A stretch of 64,000 nt of DNA from Phytoseiulus persimilis (GCA_037576195.1 CM075101.1:40176001-40240000); one strand, 5' to 3'; shown: positions 24,201 through 37,076, numbered from the stretch's first letter. A program made the numbers and translations. The notes: generated by a model from the sequence alone, not told the origin.

Positions 24201-26119
24201 TACATCTATCCAAGAAATGTTTCACGGGGCCAGAGCGCATCTAGCGGCCCGGTCGACTTCAAAGGAACCTATAGTGACCCCAGGCTTAATCGGCGCATCG
24301 GCGGAATCACCATCTCCTTGCCAACGTAGTTTTTCTCCTGTTTTATCAGTTTACGTCATTTTATCTTATCTCGTCGAGCCGATAATTCGTTCTCGGCTCT
24401 GGGTGGGCTGTTCCGACCGGATACCCAAAACTGTGTTGTGAGTTTCAAAGGCACAGCACCTCTTCTGTCGGAACAAGGGCTCGAATTTTCTGCTAATTCA
24501 CTCCACGAGAGCATCTCGAACAGTCCTGGTAGAAAATGGAATGAAATTTTCTCAATTGTTTTATCGCGCTCCGCGGAGAGGGACTGAGACCTCAAACGTG
24601 ATCCAAGCGAATACTTCATGATGATCCTATCACTCCGGACACGCGGAGGCGTTCCTGGGAGTGCAGCGCGATTTTCCCGCAAGACGTTTGACGTACAATG
24701 AACTCTTCCCGGTGTCGCTCAGGTTTTTTCCAAAATCGAGGTTCCGGAAATGGTTTCACGTTGTGTTCCGAACTTATTGCCAACTCGGATTGATTGTGAG
24801 AATGTCGGCGCAAGCCTGACAGAAAACGATGGGATCCTTGCCGACCCCGTCGTCGTTGACGTCGTCGAAAATCTTCTGTTAAAGGTTGCCGTTCGTACCG
24901 ATGATTCGGGGCTGCGTTGTTGGGTTCACTGCATCCGAATTACTTAGCAGCGGCAGGGATTAGATACGATACGCGAAATACCCCACGGAGCGATACGAGT
25001 GGAACGATTCGATAGATTAAACAACGAGCCGAGCACCGATTAACGTGGTGCTTAAATGGCTGAAAGCGCCGTCGAGATGGATGAGACGGACTTCCCGTTT
25101 TCTTGCGCGCAATCCTTATCAGAGGCTGATTTAGCAATCGGTTAGAATATGATCAAGCTCCACTCCTGTCGCTCGTTGAACACAGAAGCAAATCCCGTTT
25201 TCGAATCAGAGTCTGAGACATCATCGGAACCAGCAACTACATTATTTTCGAATCCGAATCTCGTGTTGTCCTCCTGCTTGAAAATCTCGATGAAGTCTCG
25301 TAGGCAAAGACCACCAGGCGAGTGTTTGTTCTTACAAAACGCGAACCGAGTCGGTTAAGTAGGAGAAATGGCGGATTACGTCTTCGTGGTTCAATAAAAC
25401 TTCAATCCTGTCTATTCTTCGTTGATAGTCCTCTCTTCCCTCTCCTCTTCGTCATCTTCCTTTTCATAGAGAATCAATTACTTTGGACGGCAGCCGAAGA
25501 ACGCGTCGGACAGGATGAAAGTCGAGCCCGCATTCATTGAATTTCACGTAAACAACATTTGATTGCAGCTCGAGAAGTCAGAAACACCAATCTTACGCGG
25601 TCTGTCTGTCTGTCTCACCCAAACAGCGTAAAGTCCTACCTGCATGTCTCTTATACACGAACTTTGACACGGCCTTAAACGCTGGCTGCTGCCAGAACAA
25701 TGTCCAGCTCGTTGTGGAGGATCACACCGCGTTTCACCTGGTGGATGGATGAAGTCGATCATCGATGATTTAGTGTCGTGAGTGACCATTGGAACTTTCG
25801 TCATCGAATTCTAGTTACTTCAACGACGACATGGTCTCCATCAAGAGATCGTCGGTCCGATCCGTGCAGATGGCTGTTCGTCGGGCCAGCACCGGGATAG
25901 ATGTCTTAGGCCTCCGATATCGAATTCCGATCTCGCTCGCGTACTTTCGAAGATGGCTTCGAGCGCCGATAAGAAGCGGTGACTTCTTACAAAACCCGGC
26001 AGTGTAGGTCCTCGTTGGACGTGTGGTCCCTGGGTTCAGAGTCTTCCAGCTCAGTGGGAATGTATATACGTTCTTGAAACTCTCGACTTGCGAAGCTCGG
26101 TTTGGTAGTACACGGTTTA
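21231..26119. other. Gene-poor DNA, mostly featureless
   Basis: No conserved protein is recognised. Open frames at 22438-22797 (minus) and 23209-23553 (plus) have no domains. The only promoter-like signal is the TATA motif annotated at 23075. Confidence 0.45.
23075..23080 (+). promoter_or_regulatory. TATA-box-like motif with downstream splice donor
   Basis: TATAAA sits in GC-rich surroundings. A donor-like GACC|GTGAGT follows 90 bases later at 23165, so a short untranslated first exon starting near 23105 is conceivable. No coding exon that would follow is recognised, so this is a motif match only. Confidence 0.25.
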
Positions 26120-26587
26120 TTATTGGGTACCGGGATGAATACGATTGAATCAAATAGAGAGTCTCCAGCGAAAGCTATTCGATACAGGGTTGTTGCGGGC
26201 CCTCGGTATAATGAAAAGTCTCCGGTACCGGCTCTTCGTAACACGGGTAGCAAAGAAATTCCTAGTAAAGTTGAAGCGCTGGATAGTGTGCGCTAACTTG
26301 AGATCCTTTTCATCGAGAACATCATGTATAGGAGGGAGAGAGAGTAAGTCGGGGGAGATAAGGCATTTGCGAGCGGCCCTCCTGAGGAATTTGCGTTGGA
26401 AGCGCTCCAAGGCATCAACGGATCCCCTGAGCCAAGGCCGACTCTTCGACATCGAGGTGTCCATTTGGAGCTCGCTTCGGATGGGTTCTGATTTCGCCCC
26501 AGCTACACTGCATGCGAACTCAGCAATCCCTCGCATTCGGTCCGCTCCCGTGGAAATCTGACGGATTCGGATCGAATGAGTGACCAA
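26120..26587 (-). mobile_element. Decayed LINE 3' end (non-LTR reverse transcriptase C-terminus)
   Basis: The minus strand encodes the tail found in many Jockey/CR1-type LINE ORF2 proteins: LRGSVDALERFQRKFLRR, then a degenerate helical region (LSLPPIHDVLDEKDLKLAH), then RLFIIPRARNNPVSNSF, and finally LSI-stop-FNRIHPGTQ ending at TAA 26122-26120. The stop at 26152-26150 falls inside the conserved SIFNRI-like motif. No endonuclease or RT catalytic core is recognisable upstream, so the copy is 5' truncated and old. Target-site duplications and an A tail were not found. Family assignment is from remembered motif patterns. Confidence 0.6.
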
Positions 26588-29500
26588 GGCCGGCGAGTGT
26601 GATCATCTGAATGGGTCGGAGACGGGACAGTTAGCGTCAACACGAGCCTATAGAATAAGCTCCGATTCTGATGCCGGACAAAACGATATCACCTCAGTTT
26701 CAACGCGACTACGGCGGTGAAACTCGCTCCGAAAAGAAAAAAACTGATGGTTCATAATTCCGAGCGGTGGACAGGAGTGGGCTGTGCGGCGGGACACCTG
26801 TGCTTCCCTAGCTTTGCACCTTGCAGATTTTTCCAGCAGTTCAACGACGGACGCGATTGCTGCGCACGTTGTGCAGAATATTCAAAGGCGAGATGGGGTC
26901 TCGTCGAAATACTTCTGACAGATGCCCGCGACAAAAGAGAGCTCCGAGAGGAATCCCGAGGCCAGAATCGTCTCTTGGGCGGGAGCAATTCCACGATAAC
27001 GAGACGACAATGAGCGGATCTGAATGCATGCCCCGAGAGTGATTCACTGTCACTAGACAGCAGTGAACACGAAAGTGAACGCCCGCGATCTATCCCTGCT
27101 GTTAAACACCCACATCCGTACGGTTGAGACGTTCCGTGCACACCAGTCAGGCGAATAATGGAGAATGAAGAGACCCACCAGCCAAACGAGCGCGGGAGAC
27201 GAAAACGTTGGGAGGAGTTTCGATCCACGCCCTTATTGAAGATTGAATCCCAATGAGTCCGTTTGATTTCATCGAAGGGGAAAAGAAATTGTTTTCAGCG
27301 AGCCAGAAAATGAGAAAGCGTGAACAAGACACCCGCATAGTCGGCTGATCCTCGAAACCCATGGCTCACGTTTAGTTGGGAGGCCGATTCAGAATTTGGA
27401 TCCGGTGATCCGATTTGGAAGATGGAAATTTCGCAGTGCCGAAAGCGCAGGGCTTCAGGTCGAGTTCCTCTCGAGGTGATAGCAGGTGGAGGCCACATCA
27501 ATCGAGCGGCTGAGCCAGCCGGAAACCATGACCTGCGGTGGTTATCTCTCAGTGATGTGGAAATCTGCAACGAAAACAAGATTCTTCCGAAGCCAGTACA
27601 ACTATTCGACGTGTTTTGGGTACGCAGATGCTGTTCCGTTGATGCGGCGGCGGCAGCCGAAGATGCCAGACATTCCGTCGAATATAGAGCTCTGCTCGAA
27701 TGGGAACGAACAAAAGCGGGCCGCCGAGCAGGGCCAGAGGATTCTCTCAAAGAATGATTTACTAAATCTGGAGATCACAATCTTGGAAGGATCTGGAAAG
27801 AAGAAGCACGCCGGCTTGTTCGGGAACCCAGGCTCTGAGGGCGAACTACGGTGCAGCTTTGGTGAGCCGAACAAACAATAACGAAACAGAGTTTAGTGTG
27901 ATGACTGGCTCGCTCGCTCGCTCCCAAAGTATCTCACCGCTCTATTGCTATCTCAATATGAGCTCGCCTAACGTAAACTGCGCATCTGGCTTTTGTTGTT
28001 ACTCAGCCTTTTGAGTGATCCCGCGGGAATGAGTTCCTAGAAACAAGCGCGGTCAATATTCGTGCGATGATTCAATGCGTGTCGCGGCCGGACGTCGAGC
28101 CATACGAATGCGTGACGATGACGTCATCCATGGCGCGGAGCGGGCATAGAGCTCTACGAGATTCTGGTGTCAAATCCAACCTTCCAAACGGCCTGAATCA
28201 TTGTCTGAAAGGAATTGGGAAGATCGCCCACGAGATGTTCTTTCGCCGATCCGATGATTCTACTTCGCTGCCTATGTCAAATCACTGGAGCCTGGGAGTT
28301 AAGGTGATCTTTCGAAATAATTCCATCGTTGGCCTGGAAGTGCTTCCTTGCAATGAGGAGGTGATTTCGAAAAAAAACTTACAGGCTCTACTGATCGGAG
28401 AAGCCGAGACAATGTGTTGTCCATTAGTGATCGTCGTAAAGATTGGGGGAGGTGCGACAGTGGTATCATTGTCGACATCCAGAAACTAAGGTCAAACAGA
28501 CGGAACTGGAGAAGGCAAACACGGGTACGAACGAACAGAGGAATCGTGTGTGTTCGAAGTGATTCGGTGATGGTGGTATTAATCTACACACGAATGGATG
28601 GGTGCGTGGATACTGAGTCCGAAGGAACGATCCGTATCTACCCAACTTGTGTTGGAGTTGTCAATGAGATCTCGTTTGCGGTCGTCGTGACTGCGAACGC
28701 CCCGACCAAGAAGTTCTGAGTTCCATGACGGCCGAACACATCGCGAGTCGTATTGTTTTGATACTATCGTTCAGCTGTGCAGAGCTCGGATTCAGTCAGG
28801 ATTCGAGAAAAAAAAACACAACACAACACTCCACATATTTGTTTAGGGGCGATCCGATGTTCGCGTGCAGTGCGACAAAGGTCGTTAGCTGAACCCGCTT
28901 CGACCGAAGACGTCGTGCGCTAAGTCTCACTGGACGCTGGAGTGAGTCGGAGACGTGAATCGCCCTCGTGAAACACGTAAATCACGCGCGAAGATGAAAG
29001 AGACACTTGAAAGTCGTTCTGATTCGTTATTCGCGGGTCTAAGCCGGTTCGATTGGCGATCTTAACCGTCGGTTTTCGGCGCGAACGTAACGTAGAATGC
29101 GGCGGCAGTGGAAGGACCGGAGCGCTCGAGGGTCGGTGAACAAGATAGTGAACGAATTTTCGCTCGCTGTGTGAAAACCGTAAAGAGCGCGAAATGCGGG
29201 AAGCAGAATAACGCCTCGTCGTCGAGGGGGACAGCGTCAACCAAACTTGACGTCGGGTGGTGGAGCGAGATAAGGCAACGCCTCGCTCCGTAAGTCGGCT
29301 GCCTGAATGATATTAACTAACAGCTACATCCTCAATAAATTTCGAAAGACTGAGAGGAAGATTTGATAAAAATCGAGAACGAAGAAACAGAGCGCCTCCT
29401 CTTAGCTTTCCTCGTGCATCGGGAACCAGGGTTCAACACAACTTTTTGGTCGTCAAACGGTGTCTGGCTCTTGGTCTACGCATCGGATTCTGTGAAAGCT

Positions 29501-31413
29501 CAAGTATTCTCACAGCCCGATCTTTGAATGTTTACTCAGGGATTTCATCACTCCGAGATCACGTAGCCGGCGTCCCCGTGATCTCTGAGAGGAGTGGGTT
29601 GCCCGATGAGTACGGGTTACTCGACATCGAGCACCGGAACTTGCGTGTCATGCCAGTTGGACAGAGATGTGAGTGGACAAGGACGTCTCGCCAGGCCACG
29701 ATATCATGAACAATTTACGCCAATCGCCCCGCTGGAGAGGCCTCTTGCGTTGGGCTGGAAGTAGGCGGTTGAAAAGCGGAATGATGATTGGTCGCTTCCA
29801 AGGGAGCTCCGTCAGACCATTCTGATCGCTTTTTAAGGATCGGACTCAATCCCTGCAACCAAGGATGATGCTCTCTTGGAGAGTCCGGTAAAGTGGGTAA
29901 GCTGGCCGCGGTTGCTCCCCGACTGCTGAATCTTGAGAACAAATGATCCAGGAGATGGTCCTAATGAAACCGACCGCGAGTAATGAACAAAGGCAAGAAT
30001 AAACGAATCGCGGCCAGATGCAATGTACACAAGTCTGGAGACGGCAATCAGCTAAACAGGCGTGAGTTCGCGAGCGAAGTCAATGCGAGTGAGCCATAAA
30101 TCTAAATGAAATTAAAATCGTTTTACCCCTCGTTGTCGCTGAGGAGTAAGCAACCAATGAAGTGGGAGCTGGAGTGGAGTGATTGAGTAAAGCGTGTCGC
30201 CGTATCCTCCGACAACAAAACTCCAACAAGGACCGTGTTCTAACCTGATTTGTCAAACTGCTCCCCTCGTCGTTCTCTCCGTCCCCTTTATAGGCCCTCA
30301 ATTTACCTCATTCTGCCTTATGTTCTTCTGACTCCGTCCCCTTCGCGCGGAGCCAGCCACAGAGAAACTCGGGACGGACTAGCGATGGGGTGCTGCATAG
30401 CACGAAGCACAGATCCGCGCTCGAGATAGCAATGCTGGCTTCGTTCGGTCTCTCAGGAGCAGGAACAATTTGCGAACCTTGGCTCACGGAGATGCTTCCG
30501 CCAGCGTACGTCGGAGTGCTCGAATGAGCGTCAAGACTGAGTCAGTTGAGCGAACCCGGTCTCAACGAGCGCTCACGTGAATCGTTTCGATTTCGACGCA
30601 GCGTTTGCAGCAAATGAAGAAGTCCATCGTCCTCCGTTGGGAGAAGTCCATCCCGCTCGCTGTTGAGGATGGCAGACCTCGTTCCAACCGCCGACTCGAA
30701 AACGGGTGATGATGTATTCTGCAACTAGCGCAAAACTCGCCACCCTCTCTCTAGCGGCTCAGACAGGTGTAGACCCGGTGCAACGAGAAAATTGAATTAC
30801 ACCAAACAAGGAGTGACTCCGAAGTTAGCGGGATAGAGAGAGATACATTTAGTGGCCAAGTGATAACATCCCCCGCTCCGACCCCCACCACAGGTTCCTC
30901 GAGTTGATCTGATGTGATGTGAGTGAGTATGTGATCACTCTATCCTGGACCCACTGCACTTTGCAGCAATGAAATGCCTCGCGCGGCGCACGAAACTTTC
31001 CTCGGCATCGGTGGATGACCGGCTCTTCAACCGATTTCATCGATGGCGGCTCGTTCCGAGAACTTGTCGGTGTTGCTGATCCTCAACTAATTGAATGGAG
31101 AGCGCGATGAGTCGACCAACGGCAAGCGCTCCCCAGGAATGAGAACTCAAGATTCTCTCCTCGAGGCTGACGATGACCTTCCAAGTGTTCCCTCGCAAAC
31201 AGCGTTCCCCTCCCTCCAACGGAACCAGCATTTTGATGGATAGTAGTACGCTACAAAAACAGACACCCTTCCTCCGTCCGATGGTGATGCATAACGAAGT
31301 ATTGACCTGTCTGCGTTGCAGACAGCTTCTGCAATCAGCCGTCTCTGATCGCTCCCGATGAGGGCGGCGGAGGGAATCGAGCCGGATGGAGCCTGGAAAA
31401 GGAACACATCTCT
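26588..31413. other. Gene-poor DNA
   Basis: No conserved protein is recognised. Overlapping open frames at 27295-27881 on both strands and at 28067-28489 lack known motifs. A perfect cAMP-response-type palindrome TGACGTCA occurs near 28118. The stretch from about 28900 to 29290 is CpG-richer and ends at a donor-like GTAAGT (about 29291), which could be an untranslated first exon. Confidence 0.4.
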
Positions 31414-32014
31414 TCAATGGCCTCTGGAGTCAGGAACGCTCCGAAAATTCGTTCTGAAGCGTTCGCTCGGTTTGAGTCGTACGAACAAGAGCTTCGCAGC
31501 TATACGGACAGTAGCCAGAAAGACTGTTTCAGCCGATGGATCCATGACTGGCGCTTCTGTGATCGAAGGCGCTTGTCGAATCGCGTCGCTCCGAGCCCGA
31601 GTTCAGCCGTTCCATCGAGTGGTGGAACAAATGGATCGTTTTACGGTTTCCCTCCTCACATGAAGCACACAGATGTTAACACACACACTTAGACGGAGCA
31701 GGTTGTTTCGTTTTGTAAAGCCACGCACGCGCCTCTCACCTGCGTCGTATACGGGGCGTGTTTCCCGATGTCCGATGTAGTCGTAGCGTACCGAGTCTTG
31801 AACAAGCTTCCACGGGGTAACCCAATAGTCTTGGGAAAGCGATGCAATGTATTTGAGGACTCCGTCCCTGTGGACCACCTTATCGGTCGCTTCGTTCGCG
31901 AGCGCTCTCGTTCGAACGAGAGAAGCTGCCACCAAGGCAGCCAGCCGACCCGCCACCCACCGAACAACCGTGTGAACAGTGTCCTCGTCGTTGATGGCAA
32001 TAATTTCATAACAT
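31414..32014 (-). CDS. Candidate two-exon 3' end of an unknown gene
   Basis: Segment 32014-31740 follows a pyrimidine-rich tract and CACCTGTCAG, is open for 275 bases and ends at GACGCAG|GTGAGAGG. A second segment, 31556-31414, follows TCACAG and continues in phase to TGA. Translation gives about 138 residues, with CYEIIAINDEDTVHT at the start, a hydrophobic RLAALVAASLV stretch, DYWVTPWKLVQDSVRYDYIG, and a basic tail. The last motif faintly recalls the C-terminal Y-D-F-I-G part of carbohydrate sulfotransferases, but the usual cysteines are missing and no sulfate-donor-binding motif was found. Upstream exons are not identified. A chance frame is quite possible. Confidence 0.28.
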
Positions 32015-35000
32015 CTGACAGGTGCTCCGGGATAGCGCAGCTAGCCTTCGGAAGGGAGTCGGGGAGGCTGTGGGTTGGGTGGGGGAGAGTGGGGCGCGAG
32101 CCCGGCTGTAATTGTCGATGAGGTTTAAGCTCCTCCTCAAGCAGAAGTTTAATCTGCGAGCGACGATGGGCGCGCGCCACGGATTTGAACCAAACAGCAT
32201 CGGACATGTTCGAGCGCGTCGCCAGACTTGTCGAGAACGAATCCTCCGACAACAAACCGGTTGCCCATCAGCATCAGAGCCACAATCGAGCGGCTGACGG
32301 TCTTGATTGGAGAATTCCTAGAGTTTTACGAGGAATCCGATCAAAACGATGTTCTGCGTCAAATCCTTCCGAAACTCTTCCGATGAGTCATGCCTGCTCG
32401 CTTTTGCCGAATCTTGCCAGACGATATTCGGTTTAATATTCTGATATTTCGCCCTCGCTCAACGTTAACATGGAAATGGCATTCCTCCGAATCCATGAAC
32501 TGGAGCTCCTTCTTGAAAGAGGGGCAGAAACAAAAATTCAACAGTTGTCTGCTTTGAATGTGAAATGTTTCAGCTCGATTTCGATGCGAAAGTAAATCTT
32601 CCTCCAGAAACGAGATGAGCCGAGATGAAATAGGTGCCGGGGAAGCCGGCGTGAGCGTCACTGCGAGTTGTCGAGATGTCGCATCGGCTCGGTCGTTAAA
32701 GATTTTTTCTCTCGATTCCAAAGAACGACTTCATTTCGCAGAAATCAAAAACCGAACGAAACGTTGGTGTCAGATGCTACCCGATAGACCGTAAGAAAGC
32801 GGGCGAACGCTCGAGACGGGGAGGCGCGCGAACAGGAAGAAAGCTCCAAGAAACCCATAGAAATCACTCACAGGAATGTAATAGAATCCGAGGCGAGAGC
32901 CAACATGGGGGCCTCCTCGTGGAACATTATGCGCATTCGTCGTAATTATTGGCAATCGTTAGCTTGTCGTTTAGTGTCGTTGGATAGGCCTCCATTGAAC
33001 TCCGCCTTCTCTTTGGTCGTGTACGGGAACAGAGCAACTAGCTTGGCCGCTTGTCTGCCGGCTGAATCCTGCATCTCCTTCTCCAATGTCTGATGACCAA
33101 CTCACGACCGAGCATCTGATTACAGAGAAACAAAGACACTGTTCAATAACATGGGGGCCTCAACGCCTTCAACATTCGTTCGCCTATTGCTGGCTCGCCG
33201 TGCGTGTGAACGGCAAACTTTGACTAATTTCGACTTCCCCATTATCAGGGCTCTGGTATCCATAGCCATTCCTGTCGAGGACCAGCCTTAAGACTGGCCA
33301 GAGGGCTCGGCGAAACCGTCGAGGAGTCGTGGTCACAATCACAATTTCATTTCCAACGCCGTGGAGCCGGATTTGCACACTACTGAGACCGTTCTCTGGG
33401 ACATCTTGATCACATAATCGGGATCACTTTTCAGCCCCCGGCACCGTCATCCCTCGCGGAGCTCGAGGGGAATCAAGCTCACTCAGCGAAACGCTGCTCT
33501 CGGGTCCGGAGCGCGGTCCTGGCATCGTAGAAACTGACGTCCGCTCCAATCAACCGATACGTACATGTCAGAATGATTCTGTGTCGGGATCTTCAGCCTC
33601 CTGGTCCACTTCTCAACGCGTCGAACTTTCCTACGGATGTCGTCCAGAGCTAAGACGTCTCCAGATTGTTTCTATCCTCCGACACTTCGTTCCATATCGT
33701 CTCTGAGGATGGTTGAACGTACATGTAAATTTCTATCAGAATATGTTTGGTTTTGTGAGTGCGCTTTCGTGCATGAATCCAAACGCGCTCTTAGATTATT
33801 GCCGGCTAGCGGTTTCTTTCCTCATGTTTTCGCGGCCCGTATGGCCCTTCGGTGCTCTTATGATCTTATCGAAGAAAGCGGAGGGAGCAGGAAAGTTCGT
33901 GTCGCAGAGAATCGGCGAGCGTGAACTGAAGACTTTCGATTCATCCGTCTCGCGGCCGTTTCGCTGGACATAATTTGATTTAGCTGAAGTGGGTTCTCCC
34001 TCTCTCGCTTTCGAATGCGAACAGCGCTCCGACTGCCGTCCATTCGTCGTCGAAGATTTTTATCATCAGCGTACACGCCTTGTGGGAAAACCAGTGGTTA
34101 ACTTAAATTGTTCCTCTTAATTCAAATGGCAGATCGCGCTGATTACTTACCGTAAAGCTTAGCTGCCAGCGCGGCTGCTCGCCTGTCGGCGAGCCGAACG
34201 GACCAGTCCTGCTCTCGACATCTGTCGTCGCTCGAAGCCTGAAAGACCGTTAGTCGGAGCGCTCATACATTTTGCAGTGAGCTTGAGTAACGAGTTGATA
34301 TAACACGAAAACTTCCATCCTCCCCGGATGAACGGGTACCCGTTCCCGCGTTCAACGTGGATTCGAGATCGATTCCGATCATCGTCCGGATCAGGACTGG
34401 CCTGCTGATCCAGCAAGATCCAGAAACCTCGACGCCTTTCCCGGCTCCCTCGGATCCCGGCCAGTTCCCGGGTCGGCATGGAATCATGTCCTTCCCTCCC
34501 GAGCTCTGCTAATTTGGCAGGCATAACTCCGAGGTGAGGATCTTGAGCTGCCCGATGACGTCATCGTCTGCGAGCTCTCTTTGGTCTCGATTAATTATCC
34601 ACTTCATGAATTCCGGGATTCGGGGATCCACCGTGAATCAAGCCCACTATATTTTTCATAACTTCGCATCTTTTCAGAGCACCCAATTTGCTACCGGCTC
34701 GGATCCGGCACCGTGGAATCGGCGAGTGATAGATGCGCGTCCCACGAACACCGACCCGATAGATCGGACGCAAACAAACACACACTCAGACAGATGTATG
34801 TTCGTCCACGAACGCAAAGATTGGGACGCCGATGGCTGAAGATTCGTCCGTCCACGGTGAATCTCAAAGGCGTTGGGCTTTTGATGTTCACTTTCCACCC
34901 GCATGATTGTCCGACGCGGCGAGCCGACCGAGAAAGCTATTGCGCCGCCATGCTGGAATCAAACACAAATTAAATCAGCTCGTCTAGGACAGTCCAGAGT

Positions 35001-35154
35001 CGCAGCAGCCGAAGTCAAAGGCGGCGGTATCGGCGACTTCATTTGTGAAGCGAACGGCGCGACGAATACCCGCACACAGTTTGAATCCGCAGTCAAATAA
35101 TCTCCATAATGAGAAATGGTCCCGATCGGAGCTCCGGAGTCGACGGGACAGTAG
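32015..35154. other. Gene-poor DNA
   Basis: No recognised gene. A 14-bp perfect palindrome CGATGACGTCATCG containing a CRE-type core lies near 34554-34567. A minus-strand VYADDKNL at about 34070 resembles the reverse transcriptase YxDD box, but neighbouring sequence does not support an element. Confidence 0.45.
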
Positions 35155-35490
35155 TTAAACAACAACGAGACAGCGATTCCCTCGGCGTTTCATCTCCTTT
35201 TCGATGTAAATTGCTCCAAACTCTCTGACGAACCCTGTCATTTCTGAGGCATTCGTGTCGTCGTCGTCATGCGCGTCGTTCCCCTTCTTTCTCGTTCGCT
35301 GCTGCTTGCCGTATCCGTCCATGACGCTGATGATGAAGGACCTGAAGTCTCCTCCACAACCGATCTGGGGTACCGACAAGTTCGTTTTCGTAACCGGCTT
35401 CTCGGTCGACGTCGTCGGGCGGGGGTTTGCTAAGAGCCGCTTCAGGTCGTATTTAAGCCAGATGTCGTCGTCGTCGTCGCTTCGAAACAT
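35155..35490 (-). CDS. Candidate acidic/basic low-complexity open frame, 111 codons
   Basis: The minus-strand frame starts MFRSDDDDDIWLKYDLKRLL and ends with a lysine/arginine-rich MKRRGNRCLVVV. Two aspartate runs come from GTC/GAC repeats. In the middle are IGCGGDFRSFIISVMDGYGK and a basic TRKKG, which could suggest processing sites of a secreted precursor, but no signal peptide is encoded here. CTAATGTTTCGAAG just before the Asp run could be a branch site plus acceptor, making this an internal or last exon. No family is recognised. Confidence 0.3.
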   Translation of the reverse strand: MFRSDDDDDIWLKYDLKRLLANPRPTTSTEKPVTKTNLSVPQIGCGGDFRSFIISVMDGYGKQQRTRKKGNDAHDDDDTNASEMTGFVREFGAIYIEKEMKRRGNRCLVVV

Positions 35491-36919
35491 TAGATAACAG
35501 CGACACGAATTGCTCGTTACGATGATGGACCCTTACGAAGATTCGGGGGTTTTGTCTCCCCACCGAGCGACTCCGTGCTTTGAGACATGGCCTTCCTCGA
35601 GTCGTTCGACTGTTAGTCAAGCCGGCCAGTTTTCAACTTTCCCCACAGGGACATTCAGATCGATTGACTGTTTCGGAGCCGTCTCAAATCGTGACGGCTA
35701 CCTACCGGCCAACCTATGTTCACGTACTTAGGAGGAATCGACCCATCCATTTGCATGTTTAACATTTCGAAGTCCCTTCTTCAGTGTCATCGCTCAATCG
35801 AACCCACGTTCCGTCATCGATTGGAGGAGATCCTGGTTGACTTCTTGGCCTCGAAATCGATGCGCCCACCATCTGAAAGTTAACGTTGCTCCGCCAGAAG
35901 AGCGTTCGAGGACCCGTTTGAATGCGACATCTTCGCAGAAACGCTCAATCGAGCCTCGGCGGTCAATAGTCCCGTCGCGGAGTCCCAGCTTCGAGTGTGT
36001 CCGGACCGTTTGAAGTGCTCGAGGACGACGGTCCTGAGCCACGTTACAAACGACGAGAGGAAGAGCGCCATGAGCTCCCGCATACACTTACTGCTTGCAC
36101 TAAACTTCTTGTTTTAGCAGAAGCAGCAGTAGCAGATGAGAGAGCTTCAGTAGCAGGAGCCAAGAGTTAGCCAGGTCACGTAACGCAGATTCAATTTGAA
36201 TAGATGGTCCTCCCGGGAGCCGGCTGAGCATCGTCGAGGAAGTCAGCGCGGGCGAGCGACTTGTGAGTCTAACGAAAGCAGCAACGCGCATTATAAGCTT
36301 GCGCGGAAGTCTCAGGTGACAACGTTCGGGGGAAAAAACTTTTCCATCCTGTTCGCGAGCCTGATCAAGGAATTCCCGCGTTCGGATGCGGTTCGAAACG
36401 AAGTGGTCATTTTCGGATGAGGAGCCCGCTCATCCGGGTAGGGTGCTGAAGTCTTCGGCTCCCGCCTCATGCCTTTCCGAAATCTATCAGCTCTCATCGA
36501 TGGTTGGAAGCGATCGAGATGAGTAGGTCCGCCATCATAAAGCCCGTTTCCAGAAGCTCTGTTTCCAACAAATCCCGGCTAGCGATAGCGAAGACTTCTA
36601 CTGTTGTAGAGACGAGGAAGCTACCCTCATTTCGACTTCGATTCCGACGCTTCACTCACGCCCTGTGGCTCTCGCGACTGAGTCATGGCCGAATGCCCAC
36701 TTCCACCATTCCGCTGGGTTCGAATGAAATCCTCGATAATCCACATGGAGCTCCGCGCAGAAGTCATCATTTGCGAGATGACCGGGATCTCAAAACACAT
36801 CTAGGGGTTAGCCTACCTGATGACTCTCGGGCCGCAACCTGAGGAGGAAGTGTCCTGCGGATACGCTCGTGATTTAACTTCGTGGGAACTTCTTTACTCT
36901 TCTACGAGCGAAGTTCTGA

Positions 36920-37076
36920 AGTCATGCAACGATTTTCGGTTTGCAATCATTGCATGACTCCTGTGATCGTCGAGTTCTCAATATCGATCACAGAGGAGGC
37001 GTTGAGCTCCGTATTCTAGAGAAACACATGCACTCCAATCGGGAGATGCATGTCTCAAAGTGAGTCCAGTGCTCAC
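36920..37076. repeat. Row of four short inverted repeats
   Basis: Four stem-loops follow one another. First, 36920-36934 with 36945-36959: a 15-bp arm AGTCATGCAACGATT with one mismatch and a 10-base loop. Second, 36961-36969 with 36984-36992: CTGTGATCG/CGATCACAG. Third, ACATGCA (37026-37032) with TGCATGT (37047-37053), extended by CTCC/GGGAG. Fourth, GTGAG (37060-37064) with CTCAC (37072-37076). The stems are unrelated in sequence. The first could be a small structured RNA but its stem is short for a microRNA precursor. No open frame or transposon end is associated. Confidence 0.55.

Noticed and set aside
32165-32205. B-box-like GGTTCAAATCC on the minus strand, possible tRNA
   Set aside because: The flanking bases do not form a T stem and no cloverleaf can be drawn.
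33858-34076. YADD motif suggesting a reverse transcriptase
   Set aside because: No surrounding RT motifs (fingers or palm) in any frame; four residues alone are not evidence.
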